DNA of 64,000 nt from Nocardiopsis ganjiahuensis DSM 45031 (GCF_000341085.1 NZ_ANBA01000007.1:124001-188000); one strand, 5' to 3'; positions 26,790 through 35,615 are shown, counted from the first letter of the stretch. Numbers and translations: made by a program. The notes: generated from the sequence alone by a model not told the origin.

Positions 26790-28181
26790 CTAGACGAGGC
26801 CGGTCGCGATCATGACGTTGAGGACGGCGAACCCGGTGACGCCGGAGATGACCGAGGCCACCCCGATCGAGCGGATGCCCTGCCCCACGGTCATGTTCGA
26901 CAGCGTCGTCGTGACCCAGAAGCCCGACGAGTTGGCGTGCTTCATGATCTGCGCGCCGGTCGCGCAGGCCAGGTAGACCACCAGCGGCTGCAGGTCGAGT
27001 GCGGGCAGCAGCGGCTGCATGATGGCCGCCGAGGTCATGACGCCCAGGATGTTGGAGCCGGTGATCGTGCACACCGCCGCGGCGATGAGGAACGGGATGA
27101 TGACCGGGGACAGCCCGGTGCTCTCGATGGTCCCCGCGACGTTCTCGGCCACGCCGGTCTCCCGGATGATGGTCGCCAGCGCGCCGCCGACACCGGTCAG
27201 CGCCAGGGGCATCGCCGCGACGCGCAGACCGGCCTCGAAGAGGTCGTTGAGCGTGGACTTGTCCCGCCAGCGCCCCCGGAACAGGGGCAGGGCGAGCAGG
27301 CACGCGATGAACAGCGCCACCGTCGGTTCGCCGATGAACAGCACGGTCGCGGTGATCCACGAACCCTCCGGCAGCACCGGGCCCGCCAGGGAGGCGAAGA
27401 CGATGAAGGCGATGGGGGTCAGGATCGGGAGCAGGGAGCCCAGGAGGCTGACGCGGGGGGCGTCCCCGGCGCTGTCGGATCCGGCGCCGTCACCACCGGT
27501 CCCGGAGGCCTCGGCCGGTCCGCCGCCGGAGGCGCCCGCCAGGTGTTCGACGAACTCGGGCTTGGGCGGCACGTACGTCTTGGTCCGGGAGAGGTAGAGC
27601 GTGGCGGCCAGGACGCCGGGGACACCCACGGCCAGGCCGTAGACGATGGCCTCGCCCATGCTGACGCCCAGCAGCGACGCCGACGCGAGCGGACCGGGGC
27701 CGGGCGGGATGACCGAGGTCATGACATAGGCGCCGAGGTAGAGGATCGGGCCGAGCTTCATCATCGAGATGCCCGTGCGGTAGGCCAGGGCGGAGACGAT
27801 GGGGATGAGCATGACCACCGCGGTGTCCGCGATGAGCGGGATGCCGAGGACGGTCGAGGCCAGGGCGATGGCCCAGGGCACCTTGTTCTCGGAGAACAGC
27901 CGCAGGGCCGTCTCGGTGATCTTCATGGCCGCGCCGCTCAGTTCGAGCATCTTGCCGAGGACGCAGCCGAAGATGATCAGGAGGCCGACGCTGGCGAGCG
28001 TGCTCCCGAAGCCCTCCTTGACCAGTTCGATGGATCCGGTGCCGCCCATGCCCAGGACCAGGCCCAGAACCACGACGACGATGAACAGCGTGGCCACGGG
28101 GTGGACCTTGAAGCGCGCGATGAAGAGTACGAGCACGGCGATGGCGCCGAGGAACGCCAGGAGCGTGAAGAGGTCCGACAC
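26790..28181 (-). CDS. GntP-family gluconate/sugar-acid permease
   Basis: A 463-residue secondary transporter with about twelve hydrophobic segments and family motifs such as FGCVLGKMLELSGAA, SVIPPGPGPLASASLLG and MKHANSSGFWVTTTLS near the C-terminus. The central cytoplasmic loop (after TYVPPKPEF) is Gly/Ser-rich. GTG 28181 follows a GGAGGG ribosome site by seven bases and lies one base after the oxidoreductase stop. It probably imports the sugar acid degraded by this cluster. Confidence 0.9.
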   Translation of the reverse strand: MSDLFTLLAFLGAIAVLVLFIARFKVHPVATLFIVVVVLGLVLGMGGTGSIELVKEGFGSTLASVGLLIIFGCVLGKMLELSGAAMKITETALRLFSENKVPWAIALASTVLGIPLIADTAVVMLIPIVSALAYRTGISMMKLGPILYLGAYVMTSVIPPGPGPLASASLLGVSMGEAIVYGLAVGVPGVLAATLYLSRTKTYVPPKPEFVEHLAGASGGGPAEASGTGGDGAGSDSAGDAPRVSLLGSLLPILTPIAFIVFASLAGPVLPEGSWITATVLFIGEPTVALFIACLLALPLFRGRWRDKSTLNDLFEAGLRVAAMPLALTGVGGALATIIRETGVAENVAGTIESTGLSPVIIPFLIAAAVCTITGSNILGVMTSAAIMQPLLPALDLQPLVVYLACATGAQIMKHANSSGFWVTTTLSNMTVGQGIRSIGVASVISGVTGFAVLNVMIATGLV

Positions 28182-28182
28182 G

Positions 28183-29565
28183 TCACTGCCCTCCGTTGTC
28201 GAGCGGAGCGCTGTGGCTCCAGGCGTCGAGGAGCGTGTCCTCGGGGTCGGCCAGGTCGTCCAGGCGCAGCAGCTCGCCGGCTGCCACGTCGCGGGCCAGG
28301 GTGGCGTGCGCCGCCAGGTAGAGGGGCGCGACGCCGGCGGGGGAGTCGGCGGCGTCCAGCAGGACGGGCGCCACCCCGGTGACGTCGTGGTGGTGCCCGC
28401 CCATGTCGAGCCTCGTGCCGGCGGGCAGGAGGGTGCGGGCGCGTCCGGCCAGGACCGCGTGCCGGGCCGGGCGCCGCGCACCCGCCGCCCGGTGGTGGTC
28501 GGCGGCCGCCAGCACGCTCAGGGGGGTCTCCACACCCATGAGGTGGTAGGGCAGGTACAGGCAGGCGTAGCGTCCCGAGCGCGAGACGACGTGGCCCTTC
28601 TGTTCGAGGAGCTCCCAGGTGACGCGGTCGCCGGTGCGTACGACGGCGAACACCCCGCCCGCGAAGGAGGCCTCCTGCGGCAGGCGCAGGACGCTGAAGA
28701 CGTCCACGACACCGGACCTGGTGAGGATCCCGCCGTCGTCGGCGAGCGAGTAGACGTCGGCCAGCTCGGCTGTGCGGGCGATGGGGTAGTGCAGCGTCTC
28801 CACGTCGGGCACCAGCCCCGTGTGGTTGGCGACCACACCCATCTCGCAGTAGTCGGCGGCGGCCGACCGCTGGATCCCGGCGACAGCGCGGGCGCGGGCG
28901 GCGAGCGTGGCGGGCACGTCCTCGCCCAGCGTGAGCAGGGAGCCCAGCTCCGGGGCGTCGATCTCCTGGTCGAGCTGGCGCACCCGCCCCGTGTCGGGGT
29001 CGAACACCAGGTCGTACTCGCCGGACTTGCCGATCGCGACGACGTCCAGTCCGAGGAGCCGGGTGCGCTCGTACCACTCGACGAGGTTGGCGGGCTGGTC
29101 GCCGATCCCGGGCGTGTACACCACGCCGCGCTCCTCGGCGAGAGCCGCCAGGGCGATGCCCGCGACGGAGTCGACCTCCTTGGAGACCATGACCACGTGG
29201 CGGCCGGTTCCGATGGCCAGGCGGGCCGCCCCGGTCCCCGCCACCGGGTTGCCGGTGGCCTCGACGAGCACGTCGTAGTCCGCGTGCCCGAGCAGGTCGG
29301 CGTCGGCGATCACGGCGATCTGGTCGCCGGTCAGCGCGGCCAGCTCGCCCGGGGTGGAACACGTCCTCAACGAGGCGGCCGGGTAACCGAGTTCGACGCA
29401 CAGGTCGATGGTCCCCGCCGTGTCCAGATCGCACAGGACGGAGGGGCGCAGCCGGTCCATGCGCGGGGTCTGGGTCAGCAGGGTGCGGGCGAACCCGCCT
29501 CGCGCCCCGGTGATCGCGTAGCGCACGGTCGGCAGCGGTGTGCCCGTGGTGCTGGTGGCTTGCAT
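28183..29565 (-). CDS. DXR-like (DRL)/SAF-domain NAD(P)-dependent oxidoreductase
   Basis: A 460-residue protein with a homoserine-dehydrogenase-like Rossmann domain (VRYAITGARGGFARTLL; DVLVEATGNPVAGTGAA; VVMVSKEVDSVAG) and a C-terminal SAF-like region. This layout matches the DRL family, one member of which in Brucella is an alternative 1-deoxyxylulose-5-phosphate reductoisomerase. Here it is the first gene of a DUF1537 kinase/aldolase/GntP cluster, so it more likely acts as a sugar-acid dehydrogenase or oxido-isomerase. ATG 29565 has an AGGAGAACC ribosome site. It is divergent from the DeoR regulator. Confidence 0.75.
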   Translation of the reverse strand: MQATSTTGTPLPTVRYAITGARGGFARTLLTQTPRMDRLRPSVLCDLDTAGTIDLCVELGYPAASLRTCSTPGELAALTGDQIAVIADADLLGHADYDVLVEATGNPVAGTGAARLAIGTGRHVVMVSKEVDSVAGIALAALAEERGVVYTPGIGDQPANLVEWYERTRLLGLDVVAIGKSGEYDLVFDPDTGRVRQLDQEIDAPELGSLLTLGEDVPATLAARARAVAGIQRSAAADYCEMGVVANHTGLVPDVETLHYPIARTAELADVYSLADDGGILTRSGVVDVFSVLRLPQEASFAGGVFAVVRTGDRVTWELLEQKGHVVSRSGRYACLYLPYHLMGVETPLSVLAAADHHRAAGARRPARHAVLAGRARTLLPAGTRLDMGGHHHDVTGVAPVLLDAADSPAGVAPLYLAAHATLARDVAAGELLRLDDLADPEDTLLDAWSHSAPLDNGGQ

Positions 29566-29680
29566 GGTTCTCCTTCTCTCACGTCACGGTGAGCACGGTG
29601 CTCGCAACCGTGACGGCAACACGCCCTGTTTAACAGCAGAGGAACATGTGAGTCAATAATTATCACGCCTCGTATCATCT

Positions 29681-29696
29681 GGTAACACTCGCTACC
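29681..29696. promoter_or_regulatory. Candidate DeoR operator in the divergent intergenic region
   Basis: GGTAACACTCGCTACC has GGTA/TACC arms and lies in an AT-rich island of the 162-base gap between the DRL-type gene and the DeoR gene. The arms are short, so this is only a candidate. Confidence 0.35.
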
Positions 29697-29727
29697 ATGG
29701 TCCTGTGAATGAAGACGAAGGAGGACG

Positions 29728-30561
29728 ATGATCCCGGCGCAACGGCGTGAGCTGCTCCTGAGGGAGCTCCGCGGCACAGGCGTGCTGAGTGTGAAGGAGT
29801 TGTGCGACATCCTCGGCGTCTCGCACATGACGGTGCGCCGCGACATCATGACCCTGGAGGAGGAAGGGCGGGTCCGCTCCGTCCCGGGCGGGGTCGAGCT
29901 CGCCTCACAGGTGCGCTCCGAGCCCTCCTACCTGGACAAGTCGCGCGTCCACCTGGACGAGAAGCGCGCGATGGCCCAGGCGGCCGCGGCCCTGGTCGGG
30001 GACGGCCAGACCGTCTACCTGGACGCCGGGACCACACTGGGCCACCTCGTGCCGTCGCTGTGGGGGGTCACCGGCCTCACTGTCATCACGAACGACCTCA
30101 CCACGGCGGCCGCCCTCAGCGACCACCCCGACCTGTCCCTGTACTTCGTCGGCGGGCAGATCGACCGCGAGAACCGCTCGGCGGTGGGCGACATCGCGGC
30201 CGACACCGTCTCCGAGTTCAACATCGACGTCGCCTTCGTGTCGACGAGCTCGTGGGACATCGGGCGCGGCTCGACCACGCCCTCCCGGGCCAAGGTCGCG
30301 GTCAAGCGCGCGGCGATGGCGGCGGCCTCGGCGTCGGTGCTGGTCGCCGGGGCCGACAAGTACGGGGCCTTCGGAACGTTCAAGGTCGCCGCGCTGGAGA
30401 GCTTCTCCTCGGTGATCACCGACGACCGGCTGGCGGATTCGTCCGCGCGCGCGATACGTGAGCTCGGTGTCGGGCTGGAGGTCGTGACGCCCCAGGGCGG
30501 GTCCGGCGAGGGCGCGGGCCCCGGTTCCGACGGCGTGGTGAGGCTTCAGCCCACGGTCTGA
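29728..30561 (+). CDS. DeoR/GlpR-family transcriptional regulator
   Basis: A 277-residue regulator: N-terminal helix-turn-helix SVKELCDILGVSHMTVRRDIMTLEEEGRV and a C-terminal sugar-phosphate-sensing domain with DAGTTLGHLVPSL and VLVAGADKYGAFGTFKV. An AAGGAGGA ribosome site precedes ATG 29728. It faces away from the sugar-acid cluster and probably represses it until a sugar phosphate intermediate accumulates. Confidence 0.9.
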   Translation: MIPAQRRELLLRELRGTGVLSVKELCDILGVSHMTVRRDIMTLEEEGRVRSVPGGVELASQVRSEPSYLDKSRVHLDEKRAMAQAAAALVGDGQTVYLDAGTTLGHLVPSLWGVTGLTVITNDLTTAAALSDHPDLSLYFVGGQIDRENRSAVGDIAADTVSEFNIDVAFVSTSSWDIGRGSTTPSRAKVAVKRAAMAAASASVLVAGADKYGAFGTFKVAALESFSSVITDDRLADSSARAIRELGVGLEVVTPQGGSGEGAGPGSDGVVRLQPTV

Positions 30562-30708
30562 GCCCTTCGCCGGTTCCGGGGCCCGTGGAAACTGCTGCAT
30601 CCGCCACTGGATAGCGCTTACCACGAGAGTCCGGGAACCTCCTTCTCCCTTCTCGCGCGCACGGCGGACTGGTCGGGCGGTACCCGGAGTGACGTCGTCG
30701 ACTCGCCG

Positions 30709-31077
30709 TCAGTTCCCGGTCAGGCAGAAGGGGTGACCGGCCGGGTCCACCAACACCCGCCACCGGTCACCCCCGGGCTGTTCCTCGGCCTTGACGGCCC
30801 CCAACCCCAACAACATCGCCTCGGCCTCCGCCAGGTCGTCGACCGCGAAGTCCAGGTGGAACTGCTGCGGAGCCCCGGGATCAGGCCACTGAGGCGCCTG
30901 ATAGTCGTCAACCCGCTGAAAACCGACCACCAACCCGTCCGGCCGCCGGAGAGCGGCGAATTCCGCACCGCTGTCCGGATGCGGCTCCCATCCGGTGGCC
31001 CGCTGATAGAAGGCGGCCAAGACCCGTGGATCAGGACAGTCAACGGTGATGGCGGTGAGTTCCAACTGCACTGGCAC
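30709..31077 (-). CDS. VOC family protein
   Basis: A 122-residue VOC protein: LTAITVDCPDPRVLAAFYQRATGWE opens the domain and WRVLVDPAGHPFCL closes it. I choose GTG 31077, which follows GAGGAG by eight bases; the frame is open to 31137 but the extra residues do not look like this family. Substrate unknown. It is convergent with the DeoR gene. Confidence 0.75.
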   Translation of the reverse strand: MPVQLELTAITVDCPDPRVLAAFYQRATGWEPHPDSGAEFAALRRPDGLVVGFQRVDDYQAPQWPDPGAPQQFHLDFAVDDLAEAEAMLLGLGAVKAEEQPGGDRWRVLVDPAGHPFCLTGN

Positions 31078-31166
31078 GAACGGCTCCTCTGCGAAATCGA
31101 CCTCGGCGCAAGCCTGACCTATGGTGGTGAAGCCCATTGTCGGCGTTCATGCGAAAGGGTTCCCCC

Positions 31167-31253
31167 ATGTCCCCCCTGTTGATGCTCACCCTCGCTGTCA
31201 TCGGGATCGTCGGCGGCACGATCGGCTTGATCCGGTACATGCGGAACAGCTGA
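31167..31253 (+). CDS. Possible 28-residue membrane peptide
   Basis: A short frame encodes MSPLLMLTLAVIGIVGGTIG followed by LIRYMRNS: one hydrophobic segment of about 18 residues with a basic tail, as in small membrane proteins. An AAAGGG lies seven bases before the ATG; an in-frame ATG at 31149 would add six residues. It is divergent from the VOC gene. The composition is convincing as a membrane helix, but at this length chance is not excluded. Confidence 0.35.
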   Translation: MSPLLMLTLAVIGIVGGTIGLIRYMRNS

Positions 31254-31355
31254 GTCCGAGACGCGAATCCGTGCGAAATCTTCTCGGGTTCAGTCGGTCG
31301 GGGCGATGGACACCCGGAAACGCATGAAAGGCTTTTTGTCTCCAGAGGCGGAAGT

Positions 31356-32594
31356 CTAGGCGCGGTGCGTGCGGAAGTCGCGGGCCCCCGGGGCCAGGGC
31401 GGCCAGGGCGGGGGCGGCGACGCACAGGGCGGCGCAGGCCAGGAGGACGCCCTGTGTGCCGAAGAGCTGGGCGGCGGGGGCGATCAGGGCCAGGCCGACC
31501 GGGGCGAAGCCGTAGGCGAACAGGAAGTCCAGTGACGACACCCGGGCCAGCTTGTCCGGGGCGACCTCGCGCTGGGCGGCGGTGAACCACGGGACGTTGA
31601 ACAGCTCCACGCCCACGCCCACGACCGCGTAGGCGGCGAACACCCAGAACGCGCCGACCGGGAACACCAGGCTCAGCGGGGCCAGGGCGTACAGGGCCAG
31701 ACCGAACAGGGCCCACCAGCCCTGGGCGCGCGGTTTCCACCGGGCGACCAGCAGCGCGCCGATCAGCGCACCGCCCGTGTAGGCGGTCAGGGCTCCGGCC
31801 AGGACCGCCTCCGTGCCGTAGTGGTCGCGGCTGGCGAGGGGGAGCAGGACGCTGGTCGCGGAGTAGCCCAGGGCGATGACCACGGTCAGGGCGCCCAGCC
31901 CGGCGAGGAACCAGGTGTGGCGGCGGGCCTCGGTGAGGCCCTCGGCGAACTCCACGTGGAACGGTGCCCGGGCGGGGCGGTCGGGGGGCGGGGCCCCGCC
32001 GCCCCGGGGCAGCAGTGCGGCGGCGAGCCACAGGGCCGCCGTGATCAGCAGGAGCGCCTGGGGTCCGGCGACCGTGGACAGCAGGGCGGTCAGCCCCGGT
32101 GCGATGAAGGTGACCCCCCGTACGGAGAAGGTCAGGGCCGCGTTGGCCTGCTGGCGGTCCTCGACGGCGACCACCTCGGCGGTCAGCGCCTGGAAGGCGG
32201 GCCGGCAGGCCCCCTGGCCCACGCCCACGACGGCGGCGGCCACGGCCATCAGCGCCGTGGAGGTGCCCAGACCCGCGGCGAGGACGGGACTGGCGGCGGC
32301 CGCCGCCAGCCCGGACCACAGGACCACCGCGCGGCGCGAGTGGCGGTCGGCGAGCAGCCCGCCGAGGGGGACCGCGACCAGGAACCCGGCGGTGCGGGTG
32401 GCCAGGACCAGGCCGAGCCCCACCGCGCTCAGTGAACCCTCCAGGACCGCCAGGCCCAGGATGAACGGCATGGCCCAGGTGGCCAGTCCGGAGGCGGTGG
32501 TTCCGCACCACAGGCGGACGAAGGACGGCCGGAGCAGAGGGGTGCCGCGGCGCTCCAGCTGGCTGGTCGTGTTCGGCGGTGTGGTCGGGGACAC
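31356..32594 (-). CDS. MFS exporter, EntS-like, zinc-regulated
   Basis: A 412-residue major facilitator with about twelve membrane segments. The loop between segments 2 and 3 is GGLLADRHSRRAVVLWSG, the MFS motif A, and the overall pattern resembles siderophore exporters such as EntS. GTG 32594 is the start; no good ribosome site precedes it. A Zur-like box lies 45 bases upstream. It is divergent from a four-gene biosynthetic operon that has its own Zur-like box, so it probably exports the product of that operon. Confidence 0.8.
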   Translation of the reverse strand: MSPTTPPNTTSQLERRGTPLLRPSFVRLWCGTTASGLATWAMPFILGLAVLEGSLSAVGLGLVLATRTAGFLVAVPLGGLLADRHSRRAVVLWSGLAAAAASPVLAAGLGTSTALMAVAAAVVGVGQGACRPAFQALTAEVVAVEDRQQANAALTFSVRGVTFIAPGLTALLSTVAGPQALLLITAALWLAAALLPRGGGAPPPDRPARAPFHVEFAEGLTEARRHTWFLAGLGALTVVIALGYSATSVLLPLASRDHYGTEAVLAGALTAYTGGALIGALLVARWKPRAQGWWALFGLALYALAPLSLVFPVGAFWVFAAYAVVGVGVELFNVPWFTAAQREVAPDKLARVSSLDFLFAYGFAPVGLALIAPAAQLFGTQGVLLACAALCVAAPALAALAPGARDFRTHRA

Positions 32595-32638
32595 GAAGAG
32601 TACTCATCTCGGATCGGGGTGTGTTGGTCCTACTCTAG

Positions 32639-32653
32639 TGAAAACGATAATCA
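32639..32653. promoter_or_regulatory. Zur-like box upstream of the MFS exporter
   Basis: TGAAAACGATAATCA closely matches actinobacterial Zur boxes; the palindrome extends outward as AGTGA...TCACT (32637-32655). It is 45 bases from the exporter start. Confidence 0.75.
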
Positions 32654-32799
32654 CTTGCGCAATAATTGGCCAACTGACTCGCTGCCAAGGCGTGGGGTGC
32701 TTCGGGCGATAGGTCCGCCAGGTGCCAGATGTACCTCTCTGCAGGGGTTGGCGTCCGGGCGGAGGGGGCAACGATTTCGTGGAACGAGTGGGTTTACGG

Positions 32800-32814
32800 T
32801 GACAACGATTTTCA
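32800..32814. promoter_or_regulatory. Zur-like box upstream of the biosynthetic operon
   Basis: TGACAACGATTTTCA differs from TGAAAACGATTTTCA at one base. It lies 173 bases before the methyltransferase-like gene, with no gene between. Confidence 0.7.
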
Positions 32815-32986
32815 TTTTCGCTATGGTTCCCGGGTCGGTCCGAAACCGGTGTCCCATCGGACGGGCCGTTGCCCGAACCCCTCCCCAGTAGGCCCTGCCG
32901 TAGCCCTGCCACCGGAAAGGCGGACACCCGAGAACCCGCCCCTCCGTCAGTCGAGCCCCCGAAAGACGAGCCCCGAAAGGCATCGC

Positions 32987-33709
32987 GTGCACCCCTCCCA
33001 GATCGCCCAGCTCCCCCCTCCGCTGCCGGCCGAGCAGATCATCGGCCTCAACCGGCCCAAGGTCGACCTGCACACCCTCCGCGGCTACTCCTGGAACGGG
33101 TGGGAGTTCGACGTCCCCCCTGAGGTGTTCCTTCCCGGTGCGACCAGCCGCATGATCCACCAGCGCATCCTCGACGACGACATCGACGTGCGCGGCCGCG
33201 TCTACGCCGCCATGGGCGTCGGGCTCGGGGTCGAGGCGGTGGTCGCCGGTCTGCGCGGGGCCGAACGCGTCCTCGCCGCGGACGTCCACCCCGCCAGTGT
33301 GAAGGCGGCCGAGCACAACTACCGGCGGCTCGTCGGTTCCGAGAGCCGGACCGAGCTCGTCCCACTGGTCTCCGACCTCTTCGCGGGGTTCCCCCCGCGA
33401 CCCCGGCTCGACGTCGTCACCTTCAACCCGCCCGCCGTGAGCCAGCCGGTCAGTGAGGACCCCGACATCGTCCGCAACGTCTGCGCGGGCCGCCCCGTCA
33501 CCGACGCCTTCTTCACCCAGCTCGCCGAACGCGACCTCCTGGCACCCGGGGGCGAGGTCTACTTCGTCGCCTCCAACACCGCCGACCTGCGCCAGATCAT
33601 CGGCCACGCCGCCGACTGCGGATTCACCGCCCACGTCCACCACCTGCACGACTGGGACGACGGCGTCCTGACCTACCTGTTCCGCCTCACCAGGGAGACC
33701 GGCAAGTGA
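32987..33709 (+). CDS. Class I methyltransferase-like protein of the putative metallophore operon
   Basis: A 240-residue Rossmann methyltransferase-like protein. The motif I glycine loop is degenerate but present (YAAMGVGLGVEAVVAG), the acidic motif II follows (VLAADVHPAS), and motif IV is NPPAV, the signature of enzymes that alkylate an amide or amine nitrogen. GTG 32987 has a GAAAGG ribosome site six bases before it. It is the first of four genes joined by overlaps behind a Zur-like box. It could transfer a methyl group, or an aminocarboxypropyl group as nicotianamine-type synthases do; the sequence does not decide. Confidence 0.72.
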   Translation: MHPSQIAQLPPPLPAEQIIGLNRPKVDLHTLRGYSWNGWEFDVPPEVFLPGATSRMIHQRILDDDIDVRGRVYAAMGVGLGVEAVVAGLRGAERVLAADVHPASVKAAEHNYRRLVGSESRTELVPLVSDLFAGFPPRPRLDVVTFNPPAVSQPVSEDPDIVRNVCAGRPVTDAFFTQLAERDLLAPGGEVYFVASNTADLRQIIGHAADCGFTAHVHHLHDWDDGVLTYLFRLTRETGK

Positions 33710-34566
33710 GCGACCCCCGAACCCCCGCCGCCCCGAGCGACAGCAGCCCTGACGCCCCCCGGCCCCCCAGCGGCCCGCGTGACCTCGAAGAGCTGCGCCT
33801 GTCCGTGCTCGCCACCCCCGACCTGCCTGTCGCCACCAGCGTGTTCTGGGTCCACCACGGCACCCGCCTGGCCGGGGGCGACGTCACCTACCTCAACCAG
33901 TACGTCCTGGTCCGCATCGGCCGGGCCTTCGGCGCGTGCGCGTTCGAGGCGGGCAGCCTGGAGCCCGAGGTGTGCGCCGAACTGTCCGGCAGACCCGTGG
34001 CCGACCTCCTGAGAGGCCCGGCCCCGGTACGGCTGGCCGCTCTGGACGCCTACCTGGGCCAGGCCCGACCGCACTCCGAGGACCCCCGAGCCGAGCGCCT
34101 CACCCTCCCGTACGGCACCCCCGAGGAGCGCGCCGTCGCCCGGGACCGCGCCATCGCCGGCCTGCTCCCCGAACCCGAGGGGCGGCGGATCGCGCTCATC
34201 GGTGTGGTCAACCCCCTCGTGGCCGCCATCCGGGAGCGGGGCGGCGAGTGCCTGCCCTGCGACCTGAACCTGCGCCGCACCCAGTGGGGCGACCCCGTCA
34301 GCCCGGACATGGAGGAGGTCCTCGCCGAGGCCGACGCCGTCGTGGCCACCGGCATGACCCTGGGCAACGGCACCTTCGACCGGATCCTGGAACGCTGCCG
34401 CGACCGGGGGGTGCCGCTGGTCCTCTACGCGCAGAGCGGCAGCGCGGTCGCCCGGGCCTTCCTCGGCTCCGGTGTCACCGCGGTGTCCGCCGAGCCCTTC
34501 CCGTTCTCGCAGTTCAGCGCAGAACCGACCCACCTCTACCGATATCGAGAAGGAACCGACGAGTGA
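33706..34566 (+). CDS. DUF364-like Rossmann protein (putative heavy-metal chelation fold)
   Basis: A 286-residue protein with a Pro/Ser-rich first 25 residues, an N-terminal alpha/beta domain (ATSVFWVHHGTRLAGGDVTYLNQYVLVRIG) and a C-terminal Rossmann-like half (RRIALIGVVNPLVAAIRERGGE; ADAVVATGMTLGNGTFDRIL). The second half resembles the DUF364 family, described as putative heavy-metal chelation proteins. GTG 33706 overlaps the methyltransferase stop as GTGA and its stop overlaps the kinase start likewise. Cys and His residues are few, so metal binding is not obvious. The role in the operon is unknown. Confidence 0.6.
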   Translation: MSDPRTPAAPSDSSPDAPRPPSGPRDLEELRLSVLATPDLPVATSVFWVHHGTRLAGGDVTYLNQYVLVRIGRAFGACAFEAGSLEPEVCAELSGRPVADLLRGPAPVRLAALDAYLGQARPHSEDPRAERLTLPYGTPEERAVARDRAIAGLLPEPEGRRIALIGVVNPLVAAIRERGGECLPCDLNLRRTQWGDPVSPDMEEVLAEADAVVATGMTLGNGTFDRILERCRDRGVPLVLYAQSGSAVARAFLGSGVTAVSAEPFPFSQFSAEPTHLYRYREGTDE

Positions 34567-35615
34567 CCCTTGGAACTGGACAGGCGACCTGCCACCACGG
34601 CGAGATCCTCCAGGGCGTGTTCCTGGACGGGCGGGGACGCCCGACCCGTGGTCTGGTCACCCTGCCGATGGCCGACCCCCGCACCCGGGCGCTGTTCACC
34701 CCGTTCTCCGCGAGGGCGCCGCGCCGTGTCGTCGTCGACCCGCCGGACCGGGCCAAGGCGGCCCGGGCCGCCGAGCTCGCCGTCGCCGAGTGCGCGCGCG
34801 TGGGCGGGGTGCGGCCGGTGGGCGGATACCTCAGCGTCCGGGGCGGAGCGTCGCCCGGCCTGGGCATGGGGTCCTCCACGAGCGACGTGACGGCGGCGGT
34901 GCGCGCGGTCGCTGCGGGGCTCGGGGTGGAGCTTCCGCCGGACTCGGTCGCCCGGGTCGCGGTCGCCGCCGAAGGAGCCAGCGACCCGGTCATGTTCGGT
35001 GACCGGCCGCTGCTCTTCGCCCAGCGCGAGGGCCGGGTCCTGGAGGAGTTGGGGCCCGAGTTGCCGGAGATGGCGGTTGTGGGGTGTTTGACCGGAAGTG
35101 GCCAACCGGTCGACACCCTCTCCCTGGCGGGTACCGCACGACGGGGGGACATCGCCGTCTACGAGAGGTTGCGTGCCGCGCTGCGTACCGCCATCACCGA
35201 ACGCGACGTGGCCGGAATCGGGCACGTGTGCACCGAGAGCGCCGTGCTCAACCAGCGTGTGCTGCCCAAGGAGGAACTGGGCACGCTGCGTGAGATCGCC
35301 CGCGGCTGCGGGGCGGTGGGGATCCAGGTGGCGCACAGCGGCAACGTCGCCGGGATCCTCTTCGACGCCGCCGACCCCGAACTCGGCGTCCGGCTCGACG
35401 CGGCCGTCGACCGGCTCTGCGGGGCGGGTCTCACCCCCCACCGCGTCTTCTCCACGGCTGCCGCGTCCGGAGCGGCCGCCTTCGCATCCGCACCCACCGT
35501 CCCCGAACCGGCCGCCCTCGCGGCGGTCTCGTCAGCACCGGCCCCTCCGACCCAGAGCACCGGGGAGCGATCTTGGACGACCATGTTTCCGAAGCCATTG
35601 CCAGACCTGACCTGA
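34563..35615 (+). CDS. GHMP-family kinase, PduX/L-threonine-kinase-like
   Basis: A 350-residue small-molecule kinase. The N-terminal CHHGEILQG motif and the ATP loop GLGMGSSTSD (residues 99-108) match GHMP kinases, and the first is typical of PduX-type L-threonine kinases. This suggests phosphorylation of a hydroxy amino acid such as serine, threonine or homoserine. The last 40 residues are Ala/Pro/Ser-rich and overlap the next gene by 43 bases. The following PLP enzyme could use the O-phospho-amino acid, as SbnA uses O-phosphoserine in staphyloferrin B synthesis. Confidence 0.78.
   Translation: MTLGTGQATCHHGEILQGVFLDGRGRPTRGLVTLPMADPRTRALFTPFSARAPRRVVVDPPDRAKAARAAELAVAECARVGGVRPVGGYLSVRGGASPGLGMGSSTSDVTAAVRAVAAGLGVELPPDSVARVAVAAEGASDPVMFGDRPLLFAQREGRVLEELGPELPEMAVVGCLTGSGQPVDTLSLAGTARRGDIAVYERLRAALRTAITERDVAGIGHVCTESAVLNQRVLPKEELGTLREIARGCGAVGIQVAHSGNVAGILFDAADPELGVRLDAAVDRLCGAGLTPHRVFSTAAASGAAAFASAPTVPEPAALAAVSSAPAPPTQSTGERSWTTMFPKPLPDLT

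Larger units (their letters stand above)
32595..32986. other. 392-base divergent regulatory region between exporter and biosynthetic operon
   Basis: No convincing gene is present. The stretch is much less GC-rich than its surroundings in two places, each of which holds a Zur-like box (32639-32653 and 32800-32814). The rest is presumably the two promoters and a leader of about 170 bases before the methyltransferase gene. Confidence 0.6.

Noticed and set aside
26664..28382. A 572-codon plus-strand frame across the GntP permease
   Set aside because: Antisense shadow of a clear membrane transporter; composition is Asp/Arg/Gln/Gly-rich with no domain.
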